From Rhizobium sp. Root1220 (GTDB lineage Bacteria > Pseudomonadota > Alphaproteobacteria > Rhizobiales > Rhizobiaceae): a stretch of 64,000 nucleotides of DNA. The notes beneath the pieces were generated by a model, which was not told where the DNA came from, searched no databases, and saw only the letters and a list, made by a program, of their open reading frames with translations. Shown here in pieces: positions 34,093 through 42,697 of the stretch. Every line of letters begins with the position of its first letter. Positions within the stretch are counted from its first letter, which is position 1. The stretch lies in assembly GCF_001426265.1 (NCBI RefSeq), contig NZ_LMDG01000002.1:146050-210049 (forward strand), in the 5' to 3' direction. The translations under genes and the position numbers were made by a program.

Positions 34093-35400
34093 TCAAGTCG
34101 GATAGGAAAACCCATACCGGTCGCGTATCGTTCGCCCCTCATACTGGCGGGGATATACGTTTCGATCCTGAAGGATGGGGATGACCTTGTCTGCGAACTC
34201 GATGATGTCATCTGGCGCCCGAGGGGGTTGCAGTGTGTAGCCATCCACAGTGCCGTCCTCCCACAGGTCGATCATCTCCTCGGCGACCTCCTTGGCCGTG
34301 CCAAGCAAAAGTCGGTGATGACCTTCGGAGCGGCGCACCACTTGACGCGCTGTCAACTTCTCGTGCTGGAGCAGGTCGGAAAGTCCAAGCCCCATGCCTA
34401 CGGCCTGCTGCCGGTTTGGATCAGGTATGAAGCGCTGATGGTCCAGAACAGCATCTGGATCGAAACGGTCACGCTCCAATCCATGCTCGCGCACGAAACG
34501 TTCCAGCAAGCCATCTTCCGATCCCGTGCCACTGTAGAGTTCATGCTTGCGCAGCGCTTCCTCGCGGTTTTCCCCGAGCATAACGACGAGGCCAGGGACG
34601 ATACGAATACCAGATGGATCCCTGCCGAGCGAAACGGCCCGGTTGCGGACCTTGTCGCCGAAGGCCCGGCCCGCCGGCTTGGAAAGAATATTGCAATAGA
34701 TGATCTCGCCGTGCCGCGCCGCGAGATCGATGCCGCCATCTGACGCACCTGCCTGAGCGATGACGGGATGGCCCTGTGGGCCGCGCGGAACATTGAGCGG
34801 ACCGCGCACCTGGAAGAAGGCATCGTCGTGGTCGATCGCCACGGCGCTCGCGCTATCCCAGAAGCGATCTGACCCGACGTCGTCCTCCCGCCGGGGATCC
34901 CAGCTCGACCACAGCTTCTTTGCCACGTCGAGAAATTCGCTCGCACGGGCGTAGCGCTCGTTGCGCGGCGGAAGCGCCGCGCTGCCGAAGTTGGCGGCGA
35001 CGTTGGGGTTGAAGGACGACACGATGTTGACGATCAGCCGGCCTCCCGAAACGATATCGAGCGACTGGACGCGCCGGGCGAAGTTATAGGGTGAATTGTA
35101 GGTGGACGAGATGGTGACGACAAAACCGAGATCCGGCACCTGTGCGGCAAGCGTTGTGCACAGGATCAGCGGGTCGATCGTGTGAAAGGGACGGCCCAGC
35201 GGCTCCGTCATCAGCGCCGGATGGTCGGAAAAGAACACCGCGTCGAACAGCCCCTTATGGGCGATTTCTGCCAGCCGCCGGTAATAGGCAGGATCGTTGA
35301 TATCGTGCCTGTCACCGCTGCGGTATTTCCAAGCGTTTGCGAGATAGCCGGTGGAGTTCAATCCGACATTGAGGTTCATGCGACGTCTTTGAATGCTCAT
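34093..35400 (-). CDS. LLM-class FMN-dependent monooxygenase, NtaA/SnaA/DszA family
   Basis: A 435-residue TIM-barrel enzyme using FMNH2 from a partner reductase. Family markers are NLNVGLNSTGYLANAWKY, ISSTYNSPYNFARRVQSLDIVSGGR, RYARASEFLDVAKKLWSSW, FQVRGPLNVPRGPQGHPVIAQAGAS and the C-terminal IPILQDRNVYPRQYEGRTIRDRYG. In this family DszA cleaves dibenzothiophene sulfone and NtaA attacks nitrilotriacetate. It overlaps the upstream acyl-CoA-dehydrogenase-type gene by 4 bp, so the two act as a pair, probably in successive oxygenations. The substrate is inferred to be organosulfur from the neighbourhood. Confidence 0.9.
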   Translation of the reverse strand: MSIQRRRMNLNVGLNSTGYLANAWKYRSGDRHDINDPAYYRRLAEIAHKGLFDAVFFSDHPALMTEPLGRPFHTIDPLILCTTLAAQVPDLGFVVTISSTYNSPYNFARRVQSLDIVSGGRLIVNIVSSFNPNVAANFGSAALPPRNERYARASEFLDVAKKLWSSWDPRREDDVGSDRFWDSASAVAIDHDDAFFQVRGPLNVPRGPQGHPVIAQAGASDGGIDLAARHGEIIYCNILSKPAGRAFGDKVRNRAVSLGRDPSGIRIVPGLVVMLGENREEALRKHELYSGTGSEDGLLERFVREHGLERDRFDPDAVLDHQRFIPDPNRQQAVGMGLGLSDLLQHEKLTARQVVRRSEGHHRLLLGTAKEVAEEMIDLWEDGTVDGYTLQPPRAPDDIIEFADKVIPILQDRNVYPRQYEGRTIRDRYGFSYPT

Positions 35401-36650
35401 GCGTCTGTCCGTTCAGCCTGCTTTTGCTTTGCAACACCAACGCCCGCCTGCGGCCCCGGAATCGTGCCGTTGACGGCGAAATCGCCGACAATGCGGTCGT
35501 GATAGATGCGTGGATTGTGGGAGGCGATCGTGCGGGCGTTGCGCCAATGACGGTCAAGGCCGTGGCCGCGCTTGGCGGCGGATGCTCCCAGTGCGTCGAA
35601 CAGCACCGTGCTGGCATCGAGGATCAGCGACGTGACGACGGTGACGGACTGGCTGACCTCGAGCTCGGCATTGCGGCCGGCCAACGCTATCTGTTCCTGA
35701 TCGCCGCTCTGATTGGCCTCGTAGGCGCGCTGCAGCGCCTTCGCTGCCTGAAGCACGATTGCGCCGGCGCTATAGGCGGCGCCTCTGACCTTCCCGACCA
35801 CCTGCTGAACCTGCGCGTCCTGAGCCGATCGGGACGCGTTGCCACGGCCATAGACCCTCTTTCTCGCCGCCACATGCCGCGCCAGATCGTTGGCGGCTGC
35901 ACGGCCGATGCCCGCGAGCGAGGCCAGATGGACCAGCTGGAAGAACCCGCCGGAGTAGCTGAAACGCACCGAACTTGGCTTGATCAGCTCGTCGGCGATC
36001 TCGACGTCATGGAAGCGGGCTGTGCCGCTGGCCGTCAGGGATTGGCCGAATCCGTCCCAATCGTCGACGATCTCTACCCCGGGCGCCGACGTCGGCACCA
36101 GCGCGCCGATCGGCTGCCCATCCCCGTCGATCGCGCCAAGCGTGATCCAGTCTGCATAAAGCGAGCCGGTGGTGTAGAATTTTTCACCATCGAGGCGCCA
36201 GTTGGCACCGTGGCGGACAAGGCGTGTCGAATAGCTGCCGATTGGGGTGTCGCCCAGTTCGGAGAACCCGCTGCCAATCGTCTCGCCATTCCCGAGCCTT
36301 GTCAGCCAGGCATCGCGCCAGGCGCTGTCGGGTGCATTCAACAGATCCTCGGTGAAGCCGAAGTGGCTGCGATAGGCGTTGGTGAGGTTTGGATCGGCTG
36401 CGGCAAGCTCGATGATCAGGCCGAAAAGCTCCGGCAAGGTTATGCCGAGGCCTCCGTGGGTGGCCGGCAGCCGGAGACGCGAAAAGCCCGAGGTCTTCAA
36501 CCACTCATAGGCATCGAAAGGCAATTCGTGGGCAAGGTCGCGGTCGACAGCACGTTCGCCGATACGGGCAAAAACGGGCCTGAAGGTCTCCGCAAGACGC
36601 TCGAAGCGGTCGCTTGGCGGTGCGCCCCAAGCCCCATTGATATCAGTCAT
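35397..36650 (-). CDS. Acyl-CoA-dehydrogenase-fold flavin monooxygenase (DszC/SfnB-like)
   Basis: A 417-residue protein with the acyl-CoA dehydrogenase fold but the signature of FMNH2-using monooxygenases. It has DWDGFGQSLTASGTARFHDVEI in the middle and the diagnostic C-terminus GHGLDRHWRNARTIASHNP, shared by DszC and SfnB. No acyl-CoA catalytic Glu is evident. It would S-oxygenate a sulfur substrate using reduced flavin. It is closest within the window to the protein at 51600-52847. Translationally coupled to the LLM gene 34093-35400; a hairpin separates it from the rhodanese gene. Confidence 0.87.
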   Translation of the reverse strand: MTDINGAWGAPPSDRFERLAETFRPVFARIGERAVDRDLAHELPFDAYEWLKTSGFSRLRLPATHGGLGITLPELFGLIIELAAADPNLTNAYRSHFGFTEDLLNAPDSAWRDAWLTRLGNGETIGSGFSELGDTPIGSYSTRLVRHGANWRLDGEKFYTTGSLYADWITLGAIDGDGQPIGALVPTSAPGVEIVDDWDGFGQSLTASGTARFHDVEIADELIKPSSVRFSYSGGFFQLVHLASLAGIGRAAANDLARHVAARKRVYGRGNASRSAQDAQVQQVVGKVRGAAYSAGAIVLQAAKALQRAYEANQSGDQEQIALAGRNAELEVSQSVTVVTSLILDASTVLFDALGASAAKRGHGLDRHWRNARTIASHNPRIYHDRIVGDFAVNGTIPGPQAGVGVAKQKQAERTDA

Positions 36651-36674
36651 GGTGTTGTTTCCTGTTTACAGCAA

Positions 36675-36704
36675 CAATACCGCCGGCTGACGACGGCGGT
36701 ATTG
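36675..36704 (-). terminator. Strong hairpin between rhodanese and monooxygenase genes
   Basis: An 11-bp perfect stem (CAATACCGCCG/CGGCGGTATTG) with an 8-nt loop in the 82-bp gap. It may terminate or attenuate the transcript that starts at the binding-protein gene. U-tract is weak on the minus strand. Confidence 0.6.
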
Positions 36705-36732
36705 GGAAGTGGGTTCTCGCTCCGGCCAAAAC

Positions 36733-37821
36733 CTATGCGGCGGCCCGTTGCTCGGCCTCGAAATCGTGAAGCAGAACCGCGATTTCAAAACCACGGAGGG
36801 CGAGCCAGTGGGCGACGATGCGGGCACGCGAGCCAAGCAGATCGTCGACCAGGACGACGCGGGCGCCGCGAACGGCAATCGTCCGGTAAGACACACCGAG
36901 CAGCTGTCCGCCCTCCGAGGAGATCGACCCTGGAAGATGTGCGCGCTCGAATTCCTCCGGTGTGCGGACATCCAGCAGATAGGTCGTGCGCGACGGGTCG
37001 GCATTCCATCTCTCGGCGGTCTGCCGATCGATGAACGTCAGGCCATCCTTTGCCGAAAGGCGCTCGCCGCGCTCCTTCGCGAAACGACGCGAGTGTTCGG
37101 TCGGCTCACCGTAGGCGGCTGTACGTCCCGTTTCCAATTCGAAGCCCGCATCCGTCCAGCCGCGTGTCCCATCGTCCAGATAGGATACGGCATTGGCGAC
37201 ACCGGCATCGATCAGTGTTTGCGCACCGAGAATGGCGCGCGGCAGACCGGCGCAGGAAATGACAACCTTCGTTTCCGCTGTGGGAACAATATCCGCGAAG
37301 CGAAGCAGGAGTTCGGCGCCGGGCACGCCGACGGCACCCGGCACATGAGCCTTGTCAAATTCGCTGAGCGTACGCGTATCGAGGACGATCACGTCCTCGC
37401 CCCTGTCGCGCAGGGCCTTGAGTTCGACAGCGGTAATCACCGGAGTCTGTCGTTCCTCGCGCACCTTCGTTACGAAGGGAACGCCCGGAATATCGAAGGT
37501 CGGAAGTGCTTCCACGCCGCCGTCCACCCAGGCGGGAATGCCGCGTTCCAGGAAATGGAGGTCGATCCAGCCCGCCTGCGCCAGTCGGGCTGCCAACGCC
37601 TCGGCAGCACCGTCCCCACCGTCGACCAGAACGGTGCGGACCACACGCCGCGGCACGAAGCGGTCCAGTTCCGCTTCCACGCGTTCCGCCGGCAGGTTTG
37701 TGGCAAAGAGCGGCGAAGCGTAACCAACCTCGTCGGCCGGCCGGATATCAAGCACTGCCAGTTCGAGCCTGTCACCCAGCCAGTCAATCAACGTGGCCTT
37801 GTCTATCGAATGTTTCGTCAT
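36733..37821 (-). CDS. Triple-rhodanese-domain sulfurtransferase-like protein
   Basis: A 362-residue protein with three rhodanese-like domains: residues about 1-115 (LAVLDIRPADEV), 125-235 (VIVLDTRTLSEFDKAHVPGAVGVPG) and 258-355 (YLLDVRTPEEFERAHLPGSIS). Only the middle domain has the active-site Cys (C190 in VVISCAGLPRA); the other two have non-Cys residues in the loop (VDGGDGA and VDDLLGSR) and should be inactive. It is 12 bp downstream of the binding-protein gene. Rhodaneses transfer sulfane sulfur or handle sulfite and thiosulfate, so a job in processing released sulfur is plausible. Confidence 0.88.
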   Translation of the reverse strand: MTKHSIDKATLIDWLGDRLELAVLDIRPADEVGYASPLFATNLPAERVEAELDRFVPRRVVRTVLVDGGDGAAEALAARLAQAGWIDLHFLERGIPAWVDGGVEALPTFDIPGVPFVTKVREERQTPVITAVELKALRDRGEDVIVLDTRTLSEFDKAHVPGAVGVPGAELLLRFADIVPTAETKVVISCAGLPRAILGAQTLIDAGVANAVSYLDDGTRGWTDAGFELETGRTAAYGEPTEHSRRFAKERGERLSAKDGLTFIDRQTAERWNADPSRTTYLLDVRTPEEFERAHLPGSISSEGGQLLGVSYRTIAVRGARVVLVDDLLGSRARIVAHWLALRGFEIAVLLHDFEAEQRAAA

Positions 37822-37833
37822 GGTGCTGCCTCC

Positions 37834-39432
37834 TCAAGCGCTCGGATCGATCCACAGGTCACCGAAGCTCCAGTTCAGCCCCTGCGATCCCGTGACGTAG
37901 TTTTTCACCCGCTTGTTGGCGACGATCTGGGCACCGGCGGCAACGAGGTCGACTGACGCCACCTCGTCATGGATGAGATGTTGGAACTTGCTCCAGACCT
38001 CCCAGCGCTTCTTCACATCCGACTCGGTGGCTGCCGCCTCGAGCAGCGCGTCCGCCTGGGCGTTCGAGTAGTGGCTGGCGTTCGAGAACGGCAGGCCGAT
38101 CTTGAAGTTCTTGCTCCAATAGGCGCGCTGGATGCCGAGCGACGGATCGAACGTGTTGGAGAGCGACTCCACCACCAGATCGAAGGCGCGATCGGTGTAA
38201 ACCGTCTTCAGGAAGGTCGGCAGGTCGTATTTCTTGATCTCGATCCCGACGCCGATCTTTTCCAGCTGGCTTTTCAGGACGTCGGCATAGCCTTGCGGAA
38301 GGTAGGAGTTGTAGGTCAGCCGGAGGTCGAAGCGTTTGCCGTCGGCCTTGCGCGGATAACCCGCTTCATCAAGCAGCTTTTCGGCGGCGGCTGTATCGTA
38401 GGGGTGGGCCACGACGCTCTTGTCGTACCATTGCGTCAGAGCGGTGCTGACCGGGCTCGGCGACACCTGCGCGTATCCATAGAGCGCGACATCGACGATG
38501 TCCTGCAGGTTGATCGCCTGAGCGATAGCAAGCCTGACCTCGCGCTTGGCAAACAGCGGGTTGTCGTAGTTGAAGAACAATTGCTGCTGCGGGCCGGAGT
38601 AGGCATAGGTGGTGGTGTCGACGGTGAGATTGGGCACCTGCTTCAGCCGGTCGAGATCGGCGAGAGGAACCGGGTTGTCGCCGATGTCGGCCTCGCCTGT
38701 CTCCAGCGCCGCCGACCGGGCGGCCGGGTCGGTGACGACACGCAGGATAATCCGGTCGAGATAGGGCTTGCCGGCATCCCAGTAATTCGGGTTTTTCTCG
38801 AAGATCAGATGGCTGCCGGCCACCCACTCCGTCAGCTTGAACGGACCGGTGCCGATTGCGGTCTGCAGCGTCTGGCCGTCACCCGGCGCCAGCTTCTCGA
38901 AGATGTGCTTCGGCACGATCGGCGATTCCGAGCTCGACTGCGCCGAAAGCAGGAACGGAGCCGGCTTCGACAGCACGATAACGGCGGTCAGCGGATCCGG
39001 CGTCTCGACCGCCACCACGTTCTGGTAGGTGATGCGACCGCGCGGATGCGCTTCCTTCAGCCGGAAGATCGAGAAGGCGACGTCATCGGACGTGAAGTCC
39101 GTGCCGTCATGCCACTTCACACCCTTGCGGAGCTTGAACGTGTAGCGAAGATTGTCATCGGAAACCGACCATTCCGTTGCCAGCAGCGGCTGCGGCTTCA
39201 CGTCGAGGTCGAAGGTCAAAAGACCCTCGACGATCTTCGGGCCGATGGCCTGGCCGGTGCCCGACGATGTGTTGATTGCAAAGAGTGCGTTGCCGGGGTC
39301 CACCCGGTAGAGCCAGTTCAAGGTGCCACCCGTTGCCGGCGCCGCACCTTGCCCAAAGGAGATCGACGGAAGCAAGGTGCTGGCGCTCGCAAGCAACAGC
39401 AGCTGGTTGAAACTTCGACGGTTGATGGACAT
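37834..39432 (-). CDS. Dpp/Opp-type substrate-binding protein with Tat signal
   Basis: A 532-residue SBP_bac_5 protein. The leader MSINRRSFNQLLLLASASTL has the twin-arginine pattern. The mature part follows the family: GGTLNWLYRVDPGNALFAIN, LLTFDLDVKPQPLLATEWSVS, YTFKLRKGVKWHDGTDFTSDDVAFS, GTGPFKLTEWVAGSHLIFEKNPNYWDAGKPYLD. It binds a substrate in the periplasm for an ABC importer. The nearest permease genes are 15 kb away (53996-57894), so it probably shares that transporter with two paralogues (47434-49050 and 58168-59775). Strong GAGAGGAG ribosome site. Confidence 0.92.
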   Translation of the reverse strand: MSINRRSFNQLLLLASASTLLPSISFGQGAAPATGGTLNWLYRVDPGNALFAINTSSGTGQAIGPKIVEGLLTFDLDVKPQPLLATEWSVSDDNLRYTFKLRKGVKWHDGTDFTSDDVAFSIFRLKEAHPRGRITYQNVVAVETPDPLTAVIVLSKPAPFLLSAQSSSESPIVPKHIFEKLAPGDGQTLQTAIGTGPFKLTEWVAGSHLIFEKNPNYWDAGKPYLDRIILRVVTDPAARSAALETGEADIGDNPVPLADLDRLKQVPNLTVDTTTYAYSGPQQQLFFNYDNPLFAKREVRLAIAQAINLQDIVDVALYGYAQVSPSPVSTALTQWYDKSVVAHPYDTAAAEKLLDEAGYPRKADGKRFDLRLTYNSYLPQGYADVLKSQLEKIGVGIEIKKYDLPTFLKTVYTDRAFDLVVESLSNTFDPSLGIQRAYWSKNFKIGLPFSNASHYSNAQADALLEAAATESDVKKRWEVWSKFQHLIHDEVASVDLVAAGAQIVANKRVKNYVTGSQGLNWSFGDLWIDPSA

Positions 39433-39782
39433 GCGAAGAGCTCCTCTCGGGTTGGACTGTGGTCCGCTGAGTGAAGCTTCCGTGGTGTGCCCGGAAAGCC
39501 GAAGTCAAAGTTTCTTCTCGTCCGGGAAAGAATAATTGCGTCTGAAAGATTGTTCGCAGTCGGCGCAACGCAAAGGAACAGCCACCCACTTTCCGTGCTT
39601 TGACAGGATGATGTTTCCCTCGAATAGCGCCCCGACGAAACGCCAAAATCGCACGCAGCAGCGAAAGAATTTCTTTCCGCGAAATCAAGCAGATGTTTCT
39701 GGACTTGAGCGGCCGACCAGCCAACCGTTGGCGGGAAATGCGGGGGCGCACATGTCCCTTACTGTCATCCCAAGGAGGCAAG
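39433..39782. promoter_or_regulatory. Divergent regulatory region with inverted repeat
   Basis: 350 bases between two divergent genes with no ORF. A 7-bp inverted repeat with a one-base spacer (GAAAGAA-T-TTCTTTC, 39663-39677) lies 106-120 bp before the rightward start. It is a candidate regulator site, for example for the LysR protein encoded at 46135-47145. Promoters for both directions must lie here. Confidence 0.45.
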
Positions 39783-40961
39783 ATGCCGTTCGAAACAGAT
39801 GCTGACGACACGCTTCTGGCAAAGGCGACCGCGCTACGGCAGGCGTTTCACCTCGATGCCGTCGAGAGGGACAAACAGGGCGGCAGGCCCGTCGAACAGG
39901 TCAGGCTTCTGAAGGAAAGTGGCCTGCCCTCGGCACAGATCGCCAAGGGATATGGCGGCCAGGGCGCCTCATGGCTGACGATCCTGCGGATTGTCAGAGA
40001 GTTTGCCAAGACGGATGGATCGCTCGCCCATCTCTTCGGCTATCATCACCTGCCGCTCAACCTCATCCTGTTCCGCGGCTCGGCCGCCCAGAAGGAAAAG
40101 TGGCTGACCGGCTCGGCGGCGGGCAACTGGATCTGGAGCAATTCCGGAAACGCCTTGTCGAAAACGTCGAGCGGCGAAAGGACGGCGACAGGCTGGGTCA
40201 TCAACGGTAGCCGCCCGTTCTCTTCGGGCTCGCATATCGCCGACTACATCCAGATCTCCTGGGAGAATACCGATGGGGCACGACTGACCGCCGCCGTTCC
40301 CGCCGACCGCGACGGCATCGTCATCGAGAACGACTGGGACGGCATCGGACAGCGACAGACAGGAAGCGGCACGGTGCGCTTCGTCAATCTCGAGGTTCAG
40401 GACGACGAGCTGATCAGTTCGCCGGACGTGCCGCTGACGCCTTATTCCTCCCTCACATCGCTCCTGCAGCAGAGCGTTCTGCTCAATGTCTTTGTCGGCA
40501 GCGCGCAAGGCATACTGGAGGAAGGCCAAGCCTATACGACGACGAGTTCACGGCCGTGGGTCTATTCCGGCGTCGAGCGGCACATCGACGACCCGTGGAT
40601 CAAACGCCAGTACGGCGACCTCTATATCCGCACCCTCGCGGCAACGGAACTCGCCGACAAAGCCGCCCGCAGCCTCGATGCAGCCTACGCCCTAGGTCCA
40701 TCGCTGACCGCCGCCGACCGTGGAGCGGCCGCGATCGATATCGCAACCGCCAATGTCTATGCCGGCGAGGTCGGGCTTGCCGTTTCCAGCGAGGTCTTCG
40801 AGGTCATGGGCGCCCGCTCGGCGACCAACGCCAATGGGTTCGACCGCTTCTGGCGCAATATCAGGACCCACACGCTTCACAATCCCGCCGAGTACAAGAA
40901 GCGCACCGTCGGCACATGGCTGCTGACCGGCGAATTCCCGGTGCCGGCCATCTATCGTTGA
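39783..40961 (+). CDS. Acyl-CoA-dehydrogenase-fold flavin monooxygenase (DszC-like), copy A of tandem module
   Basis: A 392-residue protein close to DszC-type flavin monooxygenases: an N-terminal helix region with VERDKQGGRPVEQVRLLKES, LFGYHHLPLNLILFRG, NDWDGIGQRQTGSGTVRFVNLEV, and the diagnostic FDRFWRNIRTHTLHNPAEYKK. The start ATG at 39783 has AAGGAGG. It is followed after 11 bp by an NtaA/DszA-like gene. A second, similar DszC/DszA pair lies just downstream (42698-45240), so this looks like a tandem duplication. S-oxygenation of an organosulfur compound is inferred. Confidence 0.88.
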   Translation: MPFETDADDTLLAKATALRQAFHLDAVERDKQGGRPVEQVRLLKESGLPSAQIAKGYGGQGASWLTILRIVREFAKTDGSLAHLFGYHHLPLNLILFRGSAAQKEKWLTGSAAGNWIWSNSGNALSKTSSGERTATGWVINGSRPFSSGSHIADYIQISWENTDGARLTAAVPADRDGIVIENDWDGIGQRQTGSGTVRFVNLEVQDDELISSPDVPLTPYSSLTSLLQQSVLLNVFVGSAQGILEEGQAYTTTSSRPWVYSGVERHIDDPWIKRQYGDLYIRTLAATELADKAARSLDAAYALGPSLTAADRGAAAIDIATANVYAGEVGLAVSSEVFEVMGARSATNANGFDRFWRNIRTHTLHNPAEYKKRTVGTWLLTGEFPVPAIYR

Positions 40962-40972
40962 AAGGAACCGCA

Positions 40973-42331
40973 ATGGCGAAACGCAAGGACAAGATCAAGC
41001 TCGGCGCATTTCTGCTCTTCACCGGGCACCACGTCGCCGCATGGCGGCATCCAAAGGCTTCCGTCGACACCGAGTTCGAGAACTATCTGGAACTGGCCAA
41101 GCTCGCGGAAGCGGCGAAGTTCGACACGATCTTCTTCGCGGATGGCGTTGCCGCGCGCATCAAGGATGTCGAGGCGGCCAGCCGCAAGGCCCATAGCGGC
41201 GTCTATCCATTCGAACCCATCACCCTGCTCTCCGCACTGTCGTCCGTCACCCGCAACATCGGGTTGATCGCCACCGCTTCCACCAGTTACTCCGATCCCT
41301 ATAATCTGGCCCGGCAATTCGGTTCGCTCGACCGGTTGAGCGGCGGCCGCGCCGGCTGGAACCTGGTGACTTCCTCCGACCCCGACGCCGCCTTCAATTT
41401 CGGCCACGAGGCACAGATCCTCCATTCCGACCGCTATGAGCGCGCGGAGGAATTCGCCGACGTCGTGCTCGGCCTCTGGGACAGCTGGGAGGACGATGCC
41501 TTCCCGCGCGACCGCGAAAGCGGCCGGTATTTCGACCCGACCAAGCTGCATCGCCTCGATCACAGCGGAAAGCACTTCAAGGTCCGCGGGCCGCTCAATA
41601 TTCCACGCTCGCCGCAGGGCCGACCTGTTGTCGTTCAGGCCGGCGCCTCGGAGCCCGGCAAGGAGCTCGCCGCCCGCACCGCGGAAGCCATCTTCGCCGC
41701 CCAGATCACCTTGGAGGAAGCCACCAGCTTCTACGCCGACGTCAAAGGGCGGCTTGCCAAATACGGCCGCTCGCATGACGATCTGAAGATCCTGCCCGGT
41801 ATTTTCCCTGTTGTCGGCCGCACGCGATCGGAGGCGCAGGAGAAGTTCGAATCCCTTCAGGAGCTTATTCAGCCCGAGGTCGGCTTGAACCTGATTTCGC
41901 AGCTTTCCGGCGTTGACCTCAGGGACTATCCGCTTGATGGACCCGTGCCCGAAAATCTTGCCACAACAAACGCCGGCAAGAGCCGGCAGGCGCTGGTTCT
42001 TGATCTTGCCCGGCGCGAGAACCTCACGATCCGGCAACTCTACCTGCGCATTGCCGGCGCGCGCGGCCATTGGCAGGTGGTCGGCACACCCGACGAGATC
42101 GCCGACACGCTGGAGGAGCGCTTCGAAAACTATGGCGCCGACGGCTTCAATATCATGGCGCCGATCATGCCGGGCGGGCTTTCCGATTTCATCGAGCTCG
42201 TGGTGCCGGAACTGCGCCGGCGCGGTCTCTTCCGCCACGAATATGAAGGCACCACACTGCGCGAAAACCTTGGCCTCAAGCGCCCCGAGAACAGCCGCGC
42301 CGCCAATCGCAGCGCAGTCGCGGCAGAATAA
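40973..42331 (+). CDS. LLM-class FMN-dependent monooxygenase, NtaA/DszA family, copy A
   Basis: A 452-residue TIM-barrel flavin monooxygenase: KIKLGAFLLFTGHHVAAWRHP, FDTIFFADGVAARIKD, TASTSYSDPYNLARQFGSLDRLSGGRAGWNLVTS, RYERAEEFADVVLGLWDSWEDDAF and the C-terminal PELRRRGLFRHEYEGTTLRENLGL. Needs FMNH2 from a separate reductase, for which the nitroreductase-type protein at 45262-46110 is one candidate. The start ATG at 40973 follows AAAGGAA; a much longer frame upstream is only the DszC-like gene in another frame. Coupled closely to copy A of the DszC-like gene. Confidence 0.9.
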   Translation: MAKRKDKIKLGAFLLFTGHHVAAWRHPKASVDTEFENYLELAKLAEAAKFDTIFFADGVAARIKDVEAASRKAHSGVYPFEPITLLSALSSVTRNIGLIATASTSYSDPYNLARQFGSLDRLSGGRAGWNLVTSSDPDAAFNFGHEAQILHSDRYERAEEFADVVLGLWDSWEDDAFPRDRESGRYFDPTKLHRLDHSGKHFKVRGPLNIPRSPQGRPVVVQAGASEPGKELAARTAEAIFAAQITLEEATSFYADVKGRLAKYGRSHDDLKILPGIFPVVGRTRSEAQEKFESLQELIQPEVGLNLISQLSGVDLRDYPLDGPVPENLATTNAGKSRQALVLDLARRENLTIRQLYLRIAGARGHWQVVGTPDEIADTLEERFENYGADGFNIMAPIMPGGLSDFIELVVPELRRRGLFRHEYEGTTLRENLGLKRPENSRAANRSAVAAE

Positions 42332-42342
42332 GGAGAACAGAC

Positions 42343-42684
42343 ATGAGCCGCGACACGCTCTTTCTCATCGCCCCCGGCTTCCCGGATCCGAAACGGCCTG
42401 GCCAGACCTTCGTCTGCCCCCATTGCAACGCCATTGAGGGCTTGCTTGCCAGCTTCCCCGAGCTTGCGAGCCGGATCGACGTACAGCGTGTGCCATTCCC
42501 TCGCCCGCGTACGCGCGTGATCGAGGCGGTTGGTGAGGAGAACCAATCCTTGCCGGTTCTGGTGCTCGCCTCCAATCCGCCGCCTGACGCCGCGGACTGG
42601 AAAGGCAAGCGCTTCGTCTCCAAGACAAGCCGCATCCTCGAGCTGCTTGCCGAGCGACATGGTTTTCCGCGACTTCACGACTGA
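42343..42684 (+). CDS. DUF3088 family protein with CPHC motif
   Basis: A 113-residue protein of the DUF3088 family. A thioredoxin-like CPHC motif (C25, C28) follows GFPDPKRPGQTFV, then IEGLLASFPELASRIDVQRVPF, EENQSLPVLVL and the typical end ILELLAERHGFPRLHD. The function is unknown; the motif suggests a thiol-disulfide or sulfur-handling role. It sits between the two tandem monooxygenase modules, 11 bp after the first LLM gene and 13 bp before the second DszC-like gene, and is surely co-transcribed with them. Confidence 0.8.
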   Translation: MSRDTLFLIAPGFPDPKRPGQTFVCPHCNAIEGLLASFPELASRIDVQRVPFPRPRTRVIEAVGEENQSLPVLVLASNPPPDAADWKGKRFVSKTSRILELLAERHGFPRLHD

Positions 42685-42697
42685 CAGAGGAAAGACG

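Noticed and set aside
33948..34184. Possible small plus-strand gene
   Set aside because: It overlaps the IS3-family relic on the opposite strand and the end of the LLM gene, has no motif and no ribosome site.
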